Source: Lyophyllum atratum
Lineage: Eukaryota; Basidiomycota; Agaricomycetes; Agaricales; Lyophyllaceae
Length of the DNA stretch: 64,000 bases
NCBI GenBank assembly: GCA_014905825.1
Contig: JACGCN010000001.1
Coordinates: 2,418,001 to 2,482,000 of the forward strand
Reading direction: 5' to 3'
Shown here: positions 53,942 through 64,000 of the stretch, in pieces
How positions within the stretch are numbered: the stretch's first letter is position 1
Layout of the letters: each line of letters opens with the position of its first letter
The notes under the pieces: model-generated
Seen by the model: the letters and a program-made list of their open reading frames with translations, nothing else
Database searches by the model: none
What the model was told of the DNA's origin: nothing
Program-made: the position numbers and the translations under genes

Positions 53942-56900
53942 ATGTCGGATGCCCCGGAAACATATGGCAACTTCGATCTCATCAAACGTGTAAAGCTGGA
54001 TTTCACGGACGTTGTGGTTTCCAAGTGGAGAAGCCGAACCACTGGACTGAACGTCGTGCATCTTGATTATGAAGGTAAGTGGAGGCATCTTGCGTTAGTT
54101 TAGGATGGAACATTGACGCAATCGATCAGCTCCCATTGTGAACGGATATTTTGTGGTTGCTACAGAGAGTAAGTTTGCTCCAACATGCGGCTGGTCGTCG
54201 ATTAATGTCTCGACTGCAGTTTTCGATGATTCTGGTTGTCCTCATACATTAGAGCAGTACGCATCCGATCCCATGTTGGCATCTCATCAACTCATCGACC
54301 GCTAGTCTGGTGTTCATGGGCTCTGAGAAATACCCTCACAAGGGTGTTCTAGATCATTTGGCGAACCGCGGATTCTCAAATGGAACAAACGCCTGGACTG
54401 ACACTGATCATACTGCATACACGATATCTACTGCAGGAGAACAGGGCTTCCTCCAGTTGCTGCCCATCTACGTAGATCATATCTTATATCCTACTATAAC
54501 GAAAGCCGGGTTCGTCTTTATCTCCTCTGCAGGTTACCTAGGACGTTAACGAACCCATTCATACAGATTTGTGACAGAGGTGTGCTTTGAGTAGCCTATT
54601 AACATTCCCCTTCCTAAAACGGAGACCAGGTCCATCATATAGATCCCAGCGGCGAGGATTCCGGGGTTGTTTATAGTGAAATGCAGGGAAGAGAAAACAC
54701 CTCTGGGGATCTCATGGCACTCCGGTCGGTCACCCCCCATATCCATCCTACTGACTCTATCTGATCAGGTTTTATCTAGTGCTCAGCGCTTGGTAAACCC
54801 TCCCGGCAGCGCATACCGCAGTGAGACAGGGGGGTTGATGGAAGCCCTTAGAGTATTGACTCCTGAACAAAGTATGTCAAACAGCGCTTGTCCTCATTCA
54901 GATTGGTTCATTGGTATAACAGTCAGGCAATATCATGGATCATACTACGTGCCACATAATCTGTCTCTTATCGTTACTGGGAAGCTTTCTAGCGGCACCT
55001 TATCCCTCCTTGATGTTATTCAGAATCAGGTTGAACCGAGTCTGATTTCACATGGCCAGAATGCGGGAACACGTCCCCCAGGTTGGAAGCGGCCTTTCCT
55101 TGAGACGCCAAGTGCTATCCGTCCACCCATAAAAGAAACGATCAAGGACACGGTAGAGTTCCCGGAGAAAGATGAAAGTACGTGCCTCTCACTATAGACT
55201 GCAATTGTCAACAACTTATGCCAATGCTAGGCATGGGCGAACTGACCTTGAGTTTTTTGGGCCCACCGCCGAATGCATTTTTGGAACGAAAAGTGAGGGC
55301 AGTGGCTTGGTGTTTCTATTGATCACTTATCCTCTTGTCATCTCTAGGCAATAGATATTCTCGGCATATATCTCACATCTTCCGCTGTTGCACCGTTAAA
55401 CAAAGAGTACATAGAGACAGAATCTCCACTTTGGTACGAGCTGCGTTCCCGTCTTTATTTGTAATGTGACTTGCTAACCTTGGGCAGTGCATATATATAT
55501 TTTGGAGAGGATACGTGTGCGACACGCGTAGATCTGCCTATCTACATTGGATCCGTGCCCACCGATCAACTCGATGGTTTTGATGTAAAGCTCAAAGAAA
55601 GTTTTAAACGGATTGTCAAAGAGGGCATCGATATGAAGCGGATGGCTATGGTCATTAACAGGGAAGAACGCAAGGTATGTGATCTTTGTTACCATAATGT
55701 GAGGTAACCTCAAGTCCCATTTTCCAAAAGCTTCGCAGTAAGCTTGAATCAGCGAAAGGCGACACATTCTCTGGCAATATCATCACCGATTTCTTGTATG
55801 GAGCAGAGGATGGTTCCGAGCTCAAGGATTCCATGGATGAGATCAAACAATACGCCGAGTTGCGGGATTGGTTGAGCGCTTCTTGGACGAAGCTTTTGCA
55901 GAAGTATGTCCAATTCGTTTAGTGTTCACACTCAGCTTACAGCGTTTGATTCTAGGTACTATGTTGATTCACATTCGGTTATCATTTTGGGAAAACCCTC
56001 AGCCGCTCTCGCCGAAAAGCTCGAAAGGGACGAAAAGGCTAGGATAGCTCAACAAGTAAAGGATCTTGGACCTGAAGGCTTGAAACGTGCCCAAGCTGAA
56101 TTGGAAGCCGCCAAAGCTGAACATGACAAACCCATCCCTACCGAAGTCCTGACATCATTCCCTGTCCCAGACGTGAAGAGCATATCGTGGATACCTGTAA
56201 AGAGCGCTCAAGAAATAGGCACAGGTAGGACTGCTCAACGTCCGCCGCCAGCTTCCTCGGATTTGGCCAAACACATCAGCACCGACGGGTCTCCTTTGCC
56301 ATTCTTTGTACAGTATGATCATGTCGACGTGAGCGTGTTCCCCCGCCGTGACCATCGAACCGACACTAAATGTTGCATAGTCGGATTTCGTTTCAATCAA
56401 TGCAGTGTTCTCCCTGGAGAAGCTTCCTAATCGCCTACGACCGTAAGGTTGATTCCCTTCTGTTTACATCAGAACTGAAACAATGAGTTTCTAGGTACAT
56501 GTCCGTATACCTCGGAGCGTTCTTTGCTTTACCAGTCAAGAGACAGTCTGGGGAGCGTCTGATGCACGAGGAAGTCGTTAACAAACTTGACGATGAGACA
56601 GTATCTTATGATGTGGGGTTGGGAGTTTCAAATACCTTCACAGATACTTTATGTGTCAGCATCAAAGTCGAAACCGCCCGCTACGAAACAGCAGTTGCTT
56701 GGCTGAAGGATCTGGTGTATGGAGCAGAATTTGACAAGGAGCGGTGGGTTCTGTTCCAATTCCTCAGTCGAACGTCTGAATTGAACACGGCGTTAGTCTC
56801 CAAATCGTCATTGCCAAAACCCAGCAGTCTCTTCCAGAGTTGAAACGAGATGGAAACAATGTTTTGGGTTCTTTGTGGGCCGATCTGGTCTACAGTGAGG

Positions 56901-58267
56901 ATTCTACTTCCCGCGCTGGTGGCGTTCTCCCACAGGTGGAGTTCATTCCCAAACTCGCCAAACAGCTACAGGAGACCCCAGCCGAAGTCATCGCTGATTT
57001 CGAGGAAATTCGCAACTATGGTGAGTATTCTTTGGGTGATGTAAATAGCCACACTGATCTCATGAGGGTGGCAGTGACGGATCCTTCCGGTATTCGTTTC
57101 TCGGTTGCCGGTAACGTTCTCAAACTCGAGAAACCCCGGAGCCTATGGGCAAAATACTTTGCGCAATCCCTCCCGGTACGTCAGGCCATGTCTTGACTTG
57201 AATTTATCTCAAGAACTGCATGATAGGAGAGTGAGCTTGCTCCCGTTCCTGTAGCCTCTAACACTCTTAGTGAGATTGGAGAACACCCCGTTAAGAAGGT
57301 TAATTTCCATCCGCCCCATCGCGATCCATTTCTGATTTTTGTCCTAGGGAATTGTCATGAGCCTTCCGACGATCGAAAGCTCGTATGTTACGCATACCAC
57401 GAAAGGAATCCAAGGCTTTGATCATCCAGAGTACCCAGTCATCCGAGTGGCCCTTGAAGTCCTGAACGCGACAGAAAGCTATCTATGGGTCTGTTTCATC
57501 CTCTCAAATCCCATTGCCGACCGAACTGACCATTGACTGTGACTTAGCGTTATATCCGTGGATCGGGATTAGCCTACGGTGCTTATGCCTCTTTAGACGT
57601 GGAGGCAGGGCTTCTCAGCTTTTCTTTGTACCGTGTAGGTCTCCCTTTACCTCTGAACAGTTCTTGTTTCGATCCATTCCTTGCTTTAAGAGCTCCAACA
57701 GTCTGGGCGCCTTCACTGAAGCCGCAAAAGTTTTGAATGGCCTGGTTGATCGATCGGTACGTCCTTCTCACCCATATACACGACCATAACTTAGGTACGT
57801 CTTAGATTGCTCTCGATTCTACGACTTTGGATGCTGCAAAGAGTAGCATCGTTTACGGAGTTACTCGAAACGTCTCCACCCCCATGAGAGCTGTAAGCCC
57901 GTCACATTAATTCAATCACGACAGATCTAACGACCTCTCGTAGGCCCTTGTTTCGTTCACGAACCAAGCGCTTAAGGGTGTTCCGAGGACACATCAAGTT
58001 GATCTTCTGGAAAAATATCAGGCTGTCACCAAGGAAGACGTCTTGGCAGCCTTGGAGAAGCATTTCTTGCCCTTGTTCCAATCTTCCTCCTCAGTGGTTG
58101 TGACTGTTACCGCACCATCGAAGGCAGAACAAATCGGCGAGGGCTTGAAAGCAGCTGGGTTCGATGTCGAACAGCGCAAGCTCGAAATTGACCCCGCTGA
58201 GCTGTCCGAAGGCTCTGAGGAATCAGATGATGAAAGTGAAAGCGATTCAGACGATGAGAGGCGGTAA
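53942..58267 (+). CDS. M16C zinc metalloprotease (Sdd3/YOL098C-like)
   Basis: A long multi-exon gene whose frame can be followed through all junctions I checked, giving a protein of about 1,000 aa. The inverted zinc-binding motif HTLEH is at 66-70 in the context CPHTLEHLVFMGSEKYP, and the distal Glu region is in GVVYSEMQGRENTSGDLMAL. The pattern YFVVATEIFDDSG, then GSAYRSETGGLMEALRVLT, marks the M16C group of yeast YOL098C (SDD3) and animal C05D11.1-type proteins. Two M16 halves are joined by a charged linker (DEKARIAQQVKDLGPEGLKR). The C-terminus is very acidic (GSEESDDESESDSDDERR). Members degrade peptides in a two-lobed chamber; the role here is inferred. An upstream in-frame start was not supported. 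Confidence 0.9.
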
Positions 58268-58324
58268 ATTAGCCGATACGAGCATGTCGTATGGACATGA
58301 TTACTATTAATCTAGGTAAAATAA

Positions 58325-59615
58325 CTACTGTATAGATGACACAGCATCTCGGGCAACTGGTGAGCTGTCCCCCGGTATTACTTGTATCATTTTAGAATCG
58401 ATGGCGCCTGGTGTCTCCTCTACATCCTGTAAGAAGTCGTTATCCACGAGAAACCTGATGGCTTGAGATAGGTTTGAAGTCGTCATGCGAATCTCAGGCA
58501 GAAGCAACTAAGGAATGAGATCAGTTAAGTGATGTGTAAAAACGCGGGGAGCATTTCACATACATTACGCAATAGTGTCGGGCGTGATGCAAAAGGATTA
58601 TGGGGCGCTTTCCGAGGTTGAGGGAGTGGTCTTTTAGATTGGCGATTGCACTTTGAGGCGTGCACCTGCTCCTTGATATTCGGTGTACGGGAGATAGGTG
58701 TAGAATCGGTGTCTGGAGGGATATGATCTATGGGCGCTCTGGACGATATCACTTCAGGCGAATCGTCGTTGTCGTCGTCTGTTTCTGCAGGCCGAGGTTA
58801 CAGCCGGAATTTGAGCGACCGGTAACGGCGTCGCAGCCTGTGATGCCTCAGCAGCTGTCGTAGTTCGTCCACTCCGGCCTTGCCAACCAGCATCCGTAGT
58901 CCTAGCCCGTCCTTGGCTGAGACTTGCCTCGCCCACGCCCACGTCCTCGACCTCTATCCCCGTACCGTGCATCTCCACCCTCGTCCGTCCTCTGTCTCTT
59001 GTTCCCTTTGAAACCAAGATGATCAGGTAGTTGACCGCGAGCAAGGGCTTCCGTCATCTTCTTCTTCTTTTCTTCGACGCGTGGAGCAGTTGGCCATCGT
59101 CTTTTGCGTTCAGCCAGCCATGCTTCCAAGTCCTCTGGTTTATTCAAATTCTGATTGGTCCCTTGGATAGAGATAGGTTTCCTGCGTTCCACAACTCAGC
59201 TGAGAAGTATATAAAAAAAGCGCATAGCTAACCCTTTTAGACTAGGATCAGCATCCCAATCTTGTTTTCTGGGCCGTTTCTCCCAGCCAGGAGGGTAAAT
59301 TAAATGGCGATCCATCATGTGTGTTTCCAGAGCTTTAAAAGATCCAATAAACGAACATCCTTGGTGGGTACATCTGGAGCTGCCAGGCTGATACCAGGCC
59401 GGAGATGGGTTAGAGGATCGGAGACCACTGAATCCTACTAGAGGATTGTTGGCCACAGGATTGTGCGCGGCATATGCTTGGGCATAAGACTGTGCGTATG
59501 CCTGCGCATAATGTGAGGAATAAAAGGGTTGGTACTGCGAGACGGATGCAGGTGGAACGGCTGGGAGCGAGGGATGAGGAGGAGGAAGACGATGGTTCTG
59601 CATGCAGGGTCGCAT
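58325..59615 (-). CDS. NUFIP1: NUFIP1/Rsa1-like snoRNP assembly factor
   Basis: Exon 1 (from 59615; a second ATG at 59603) encodes a Pro/Ala/Tyr-rich start (YAQAYAQSYAQAYAAH), one zinc-finger-like unit CTHQGCSFIGSFKALETHMM, then DRH. The next exon has the NUFIP1 core SIQGTNQNLNKPEDLEAWLA followed by ERKRRWPT, then a GAR/RGRG tail. The last two exons give an acidic stretch, RKAPHNPFASRPTLLRNLLL, and EIRMTTSNLSQAIRFLVDND to the stop at 58325. NUFIP1 proteins bring box C/D snoRNP proteins to the R2TP chaperone. The junction between the RGRG exon and the acidic exon (about 58940 to 58780) is uncertain: a GC donor CGAG|GCAAGT fits best but makes a long intron of about 160 nt. Confidence 0.8.
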
Positions 59616-59921
59616 ACTTACTGTCCTCGGAATATTTGTAGTATCACACGTGACTCAATAAACAACGCGTATACACCACGTCAATGGACAACTACTGTAG
59701 CAGGAATGTGGCAGGAATACAGTAACACTAAAGGCCATCGAGTGGCTGGTTTCCAAAGTACACCAGATTTTTGGATTTTCGGGAGGTGCAAGGAGGTACG
59801 GAATATATGGACAGGACTAAGCATGGATAGTGGGTACATCGGAAAGACGGGCGGGTGACGAAGGGCGAGTGAGGAAAGTTTACCCTCAGATGAGCTAAAC
59901 ATACGGCCTGAGCATCAATGA
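59616..59921. other. Intergenic region
   Basis: About 305 nt between the NUFIP1-like start and the KH-protein stop, both minus strand. It should hold the promoter of the former. No gene is seen. Confidence 0.45.
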
Positions 59922-61067
59922 TCAGTCCTGGAGCTCCGACTGCTGCTGCTCTCTTCCAACCCTCCGCTCCTTCTCGCTCTCCAGCTGGTTGTACAACAAG
60001 AACAGAGCCTTCTCGTTGGCCTCTGGGGTACCGATGATCGTGAACATTCTTTCACCAGTCTCGTCGTGAGGCGCCTTCGCTATGGAGATTTTGGAACCGG
60101 ACAAACGACGTATCTCTGTAATCTTCGTTCCACTGCGGCCAATGATGCATCCGACCATGTCAGAAGGGATGGAGATATTTTGGGTGCGGAGGTTTGCTGC
60201 CGGCTGAGCTGTGACGGGGGAATGCGGTTGGGTGGGTGAGGCAGGAGGGGATGTGCGTCCTCGGTTAGCTTCACCATTCGGACGGCGAGTGCTGTTGTAC
60301 GTAGATCCTGAATAACCATGGCCTGAACGCCGGTTTCCACCCGATCGATCATCGCCAGTTCCTGGATGGAATAGGACTGTACCCAATCCCCTTTCCCAAT
60401 CCTCCAAGAGGCATTTTCCAATCTCCTCGATAGCGCGACCGATGGCTTCAGGTGCACCTTGAACTTCGACGATACGCTCGGTGGATTGTGGCAGCATATC
60501 TTTAGAAGCTACCATGCGCGCTCCAGAGCCGTCCTGGATGGCTTTGATTTTGAGACCGTTACGACCGATTATTGTGCCCATCAAGTTGTGCGAAATTAAA
60601 AGTCGAATAGAGGTATGAGTCGTGGAAGGAGAGGATGTTACGGGAGAAGACGGAGTCGACGCAACAAGTTGAGAGATGATGAGAGTGTAGGCCTGACAAG
60701 CAAGCGTGATTAGGTGTGGACTGCTAGAAGAGATGGAGCATACGCACTTTTGCGACGCCTTCGACGGGGACCAGTGACGGTCAGGACCCTCTCATGAACA
60801 CCTGGGATGACCTTGGTGACACCTGCTTTAACGCCGGTTTGCTCGCGCAAGTCTGCGACATTTTTGCCAGCTTTTCCGATGATTACACCTGCGTCTTTTG
60901 TGCTGACGAGGGCGCGAAGGGTTAGAGTATCACGGGCGGAAGGAGAGGGCGAGCGCGATTGCGGTGGTGAAGCTTGAGAAAACGAATATGAGACTTGACA
61001 GGCACGAAAAAAGAGGGGGAAAAAGAGACAAACCCGAGCCGCGCTGGGGTGAGGATTCGGAGGGCAT
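59922..61067 (-). CDS. Three-KH-domain RNA-binding protein (PCBP/Rnc1/Pbp2-like)
   Basis: Starts MPSESSPQRGS at 61065-61067. KH1: LRALVSTKDAGVIIGKAGKN, then VADLREQTGVKAGVTKVIP. KH2: IRLLISHNLMGTIIGRNGLK and STERIVEVQGAPEAIGRAI. KH3: ISIPSDMVGCIIGRSGTKIT and GERMFTIIGTPEANEKALFL. Each has the GxxG loop (GKAG, GRNG, GRSG). A Gly/Arg/Ser-rich linker separates KH2 and KH3. Such proteins bind C- or U-rich RNA and control mRNA stability or localisation. At the end of KH1 the conserved LTVTGPVEGVAKAY is broken by one extra base in a run of four C (about 60766-60769, G on the plus strand). An alternative donor just before it (ACC|GTCACT) would keep frame but lose the last part of KH1. Confidence 0.85.
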
Positions 61068-61343
61068 GATGGGGACAAAGAAGGGGGACGGGAAGGGGAG
61101 GAGGAAAGGGACGGGGTGAGGGGGACGATGGGACTTGAGAAATTGACGGCAATTGACGTTGCTGGTGCGAAACAATGCCGAAAAAATTATAAACTTGCAA
61201 ACTTCGGCCTTGGCCGAACTCGTTCTTACATCTCAAACATTGCCTCGTTAAATCATATCGCATGTAGCCCAGCATGATCATAGTCAGGGATAGAGATACA
61301 TAATGCTGCATCATAGTACGTCGCTATCAAATCCTCTACACGA

Positions 61344-62121
61344 CTAGTACCCCAGCTCCGTGAGCTGCCCGAATGATGGTGCGATCTCGGCAACGGCCTT
61401 TTGGCGCAATTTAATAGAGGCAACCTAGCGAGGTTCGTTCCAAGTATTTAATTCATCTGCTGGCCACTCCCGGCGACAAAAATGACGTACCTTGCGTTCA
61501 TGGTAGGCCTGCGCCTTGATCTTACGCTTTTCCTCCAGACGGTCAACAACATCCTTGTAACCCCAGCCAACCTCATGCGACAGACGCTAAGAAACTGGTT
61601 AAGAGTCAATTAAGCAACGGTTGTTATCCACGTACCTTGACGGTGCAGTATTTACGACCCGGCTTCAACCTCAAGACCCTCAGCGCCTCAGGCACGACCA
61701 TTCTCTTCTTCCTGTCGTACGGCGGCGGGACACCCTCGAACAGCTTGAGGCGCTCCAAAGCAGCAGCTCCACGAGGAGTCTTGTGGGGGGTCATGCCACG
61801 GATAGCCCGGTAAAGAATCTTGGAGGGGGCGCGGTGATGGAAGGGGCCAGACTTTTTGGGGTTGACAATGTGGCGTTTATGGAGGAAGTTATGGTAGCGG
61901 AGCTGCAAGAGTTCGCGCGCAAATTAGACATGAGTATATGTTGCATGTTGCAGAAAGCGTACTTTGTTGCGGAAGAAGCTGCCGGAGATGTTAATTTCCT
62001 CGCATCTAACGACAACAATTTTCTGGCCAGAGAGGATCTGCTTGGAGATGATTGAAGCCAGTCGACCAAGGAGATGACCCTTGCCATCGATAACGATGGG
62101 CGTCGAGGAGAAGGTGGCCAT
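61344..62121 (-). CDS. RPL16: 60S ribosomal protein L16 (uL13, L13a)
   Basis: Four exons (62121-61963, 61902-61636, 61586-61491, 61424-61344), 200 aa, all phase 0. Conserved uL13 landmarks: [120 protein letters not shown]. The C-terminal eukaryotic extension ends FGQLTELGY. It is a structural protein of the 60S subunit. As expected for a highly expressed gene, its intergenic upstream region is short and pyrimidine-rich on the coding strand. A plus-strand frame overlapping it (61621-62055) is its mirror. Confidence 0.97.
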
Positions 62122-62413
62122 CTTGAAGTCTAAGTAGTTGTAAGCTTTCCTGGGCAAATATGGGCGAAATTCAGAATGGGTGGTACGGACCTGTGCGGGG
62201 AGATTGGGAGGATGCGAATACAATGTTCAGTATACAGTCGCGGTGAATTTCGGCAAGCTCTCACCTTGAGGAGTTGAACGTTTACGGCGTCTAGGCGGAT
62301 GACTGTGGCTTACCCCAACCTCCAAACCTTGTTTCGAACTGCACAGGTGCACGGCAATCCCCGAATTCCCAGGCTCGTTCTTCCCAGTCCTGCCAAATTT
62401 GGAATTACTCAAT

Positions 62414-63275
62414 CTACTCAGGCACGAGTACATCGTCATCCTGTCCAAACTTGTCGCTCGCCTCTCTTATCCAACCTGCTGTCCCGAACGCACCCAGCGT
62501 CCACGCTCGCTCTCGTACTCGGTCTTCTTCGTACCACTTCTTTATATCTTCTCTCTCTCCTACTATAGCACAAACTTCTCCACACTTTTCGAAATCTTTC
62601 CTCGCTTCGAAACACTTTTCCAGGCACGGAAACATGTCCATGGACAAGAGAAATGCCGTAAACATGCTGGCGCTCGCCGCAGTTACACTTCTAACGGGAT
62701 TAGTAAGGCGCTTCAGCATAGCTTCTGTCCCTCGAAGGTATGGGAGAACAATATGTTCAAGAATCGTCGCACGACTTGATGTCGCAAGCCACGTCTGGAG
62801 TCGGTATTAATGACGAAAGAAACAGTATAAATTTGAAACTTACCTCCTCGACGCTCATTTGGAATATGCGGTTGATGAAAAATAGTGCTGCGTCCTTTGC
62901 CATCCACATCTGCGCACGGTCCTCGGTCGATCCCTTTGGAATCCAGTTATCTGGTTGCTCCGATCATTGAAACCCCCCACTCACGCCAGCTTGCTTTCCG
63001 GGGTGTAACTTCTCCTCAAGGTATTCCAAAATGGCTTCCGTCTCGCCCAATATTAGATCTTGCCTGCCACTTTCTCGGACCTCCAGGACGGGCAATCCTC
63101 GATGTGGATATTGATCGAAATCTGGAGTACGTCTTATCACTCTCCACTCTTCAAGGCTCATGACAGTATGCCAGCCATAGGTCACACCAGCGTCAACTAG
63201 CATGAGAAAGACCGGTTCGCAGCTGCCGCGAACTGGAAAGTAGGTGACACGAAAGGTCGCTTTGTTGTCGCTCAT
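62414..63275 (-). CDS. Glutathione S-transferase-like protein
   Basis: Three exons (63275-62987, 62950-62844, 62794-62414), 258 aa. The N-terminal thioredoxin-like half begins MSDNKATFRVTYFPVRGSCE, with the typical Y-F-x-x-R-G-x-C-E-P catalytic-site pattern, and ends LILGETEAILEYLEEKLHPG (the glutathione-binding E-[ST] turn). The helical C-terminal half includes WMAKDAALFFINRIF, TILEHIVLPYLRGTEAM and ends DDDVLVPE. Fungal members conjugate electrophiles or act in secondary metabolism; class is not clear. The first intron is only 36 nt with a GC donor (GCT G|GCGTGAG); a GT alternative three codons on gives 31 nt. The exact residues at this junction are therefore uncertain. Confidence 0.85.
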
Positions 63276-63598
63276 CGCAAGGTAAGTATCGGTTGATGGG
63301 TGAGAGGATCGCTGTGCGAAGTTGTTGGATGAAATCAACTATTGACCCCGATCATATGATCTATGTGGCACTGGCATGGTTCACGAAAAGGCGGCGTGAT
63401 GCTGACAAGCACCATCTTCTTTACAACTGCCAATGACACCTCAATGTTAAGCGTTTCATGGACCGACGCGTATATTGTGTGTCGATAGCGCTAAGTATTG
63501 CCCTCCTTAGTTTATTCAACCATCAACAGCAATGGCCTCGAAGGTATAATTCTGATCCTTGATTGGAAAAGCCACAAATACTGTCCCTTGAATTCCTT
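63276..63598. other. Intergenic region
   Basis: About 320 nt between two minus-strand genes: promoter of the GST-like gene and 3' flank of the SMP-30-like gene. No gene is seen. Confidence 0.45.
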
Positions 63599-64000
63599 TT
63601 ATCCGATGAAGTCATGTCGGCGGCCACCTCTATATTTTCCAGCAAGGTCAATGAGAAACAGATGACCAGAATCCGGAAAGTCTGTCTGCCTTCTCGCATC
63701 CCCGCCGATTGCACCACAGTGTGCAGTTGTAACGAATAGCTGATCATCATTTGGGCCTGGCCAAATATTCATCATCTGGGAATTGCGGTCCACGACTGGT
63801 GACTTACCTCCAAAGCAGCAGGCAGTAATGTTCAAAGCGGTGGGGAAGAAAATTTCGACGTCGATTGCACCATTCTTGGTGAACCTGATGATTCGAGAAC
63901 CTCCCCATCTGAAAGGGAAAAATAGCAAAGTTAGCGCGATATTCAAACGTCAAAATAGAAAGTCTCAACCGAGCACTCCAGATGCACCCCTCCTCGTCAA
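63599..64000 (-). CDS. SMP-30/gluconolactonase-like beta-propeller protein, C-terminal part (5' end outside window)
   Basis: Three exons visible: 64000-63970, 63908-63808 and 63756-63599, in consistent phase, stop TAA at 63599-63601. Sequence: DEEGCIWSARWGGSRIIRFT, then DVEIFFPTALNITACCFGGP, NDDQLFVTTAHCGAIGGDAR, PDSGHLFLIDLAGKYRG. This is the last blade region of the SMP-30/gluconolaconase/LRE-like family; N-D-D-x-L-[FY]-V-T-[TS]-A and SGHLFxID are typical. Such enzymes hydrolyse sugar lactones with a bound divalent metal; substrate unknown here. The start and most of the propeller lie beyond base 64000. Confidence 0.85.

Noticed and set aside
61621..62055. Plus-strand 144-codon frame
   Set aside because: It is the antisense shadow of RPL16 with no independent support.
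1..64000. Transposons, CRISPR arrays, tRNA or rRNA genes
   Set aside because: No terminal repeats, transposase or reverse-transcriptase motifs, regularly spaced repeats, or recognisable tRNA B-box contexts were found by eye.

Overview
The window is nuclear DNA of a filamentous fungus, most likely a mushroom-forming basidiomycete (Agaricomycetes). Evidence: very dense short introns (mostly 45-60 nt, GT-AG with some GC-AG), up to 17 exons per gene, Ser/Pro-rich proteins, a Rac1 GTPase, a HapX iron regulator, two Zn2Cys6 fungal transcription factors, and no bacterial operon layout. Genes are on both strands and intergenic gaps are short. No transposon, CRISPR array or confidently recognisable tRNA gene was seen. 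Exon structures were built by hand from splice sites, reading-frame continuity and remembered family patterns; no search was run.

Layout. 0-5 kb: 3' end of an SLC35F5-like transporter (+), SLX9 (+), an ankyrin protein (-), a 770-aa coiled-coil protein (-). 5-9 kb: XRCC2-like RecA protein (+) and a stand-alone adenylating enzyme (-). 9.7-17.3 kb: intron-less PPR protein (+), hapX (-), eIF3b/PRT1 (-). 17.9-20.3 kb: an MFS organophosphate/phosphate transporter with two lesions, probably a pseudogene (+). 20.4-27.1 kb: mitochondrial SLS1 (+), rRNA methyltransferase SPB1 (-), a TMEM256/DUF423 protein (+). 27.3-34.6 kb: a zinc-finger protein, RAC1 and a large single-pass membrane protein (all +).

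34.9-47.3 kb: a Zn2Cys6 regulator, prephenate dehydratase PHA2, a P450 with a frame break (-), the CPSF30/YTH1 polyadenylation factor, a YjbQ/UPF0047 gene split into eight tiny exons, and a second Zn2Cys6 regulator. 47.4-64 kb: a two-TM protein (-), a RhoGEF (+), an NGL2-like nuclease (-), an M16C metalloprotease (+), a NUFIP1-like snoRNP factor (-), a three-KH RNA-binding protein (-), RPL16/uL13 (-), a glutathione transferase (-) and the 3' part of an SMP-30/gluconolactonase-like gene (-).

Most genes are housekeeping: ribosome biogenesis and translation (SLX9, SPB1, eIF3b, RPL16, NUFIP1-like), mRNA processing (CPSF30, KH protein, NGL2-like), mitochondrial gene expression (SLS1, PPR). The accessory genes (A-domain enzyme, P450, two Zn2Cys6 factors, GST) are scattered and do not form a convincing biosynthetic cluster. 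The most notable signals are extreme micro-exons, repeated GC-AG introns, and four genes whose conserved frames are broken by 1-2 nt.
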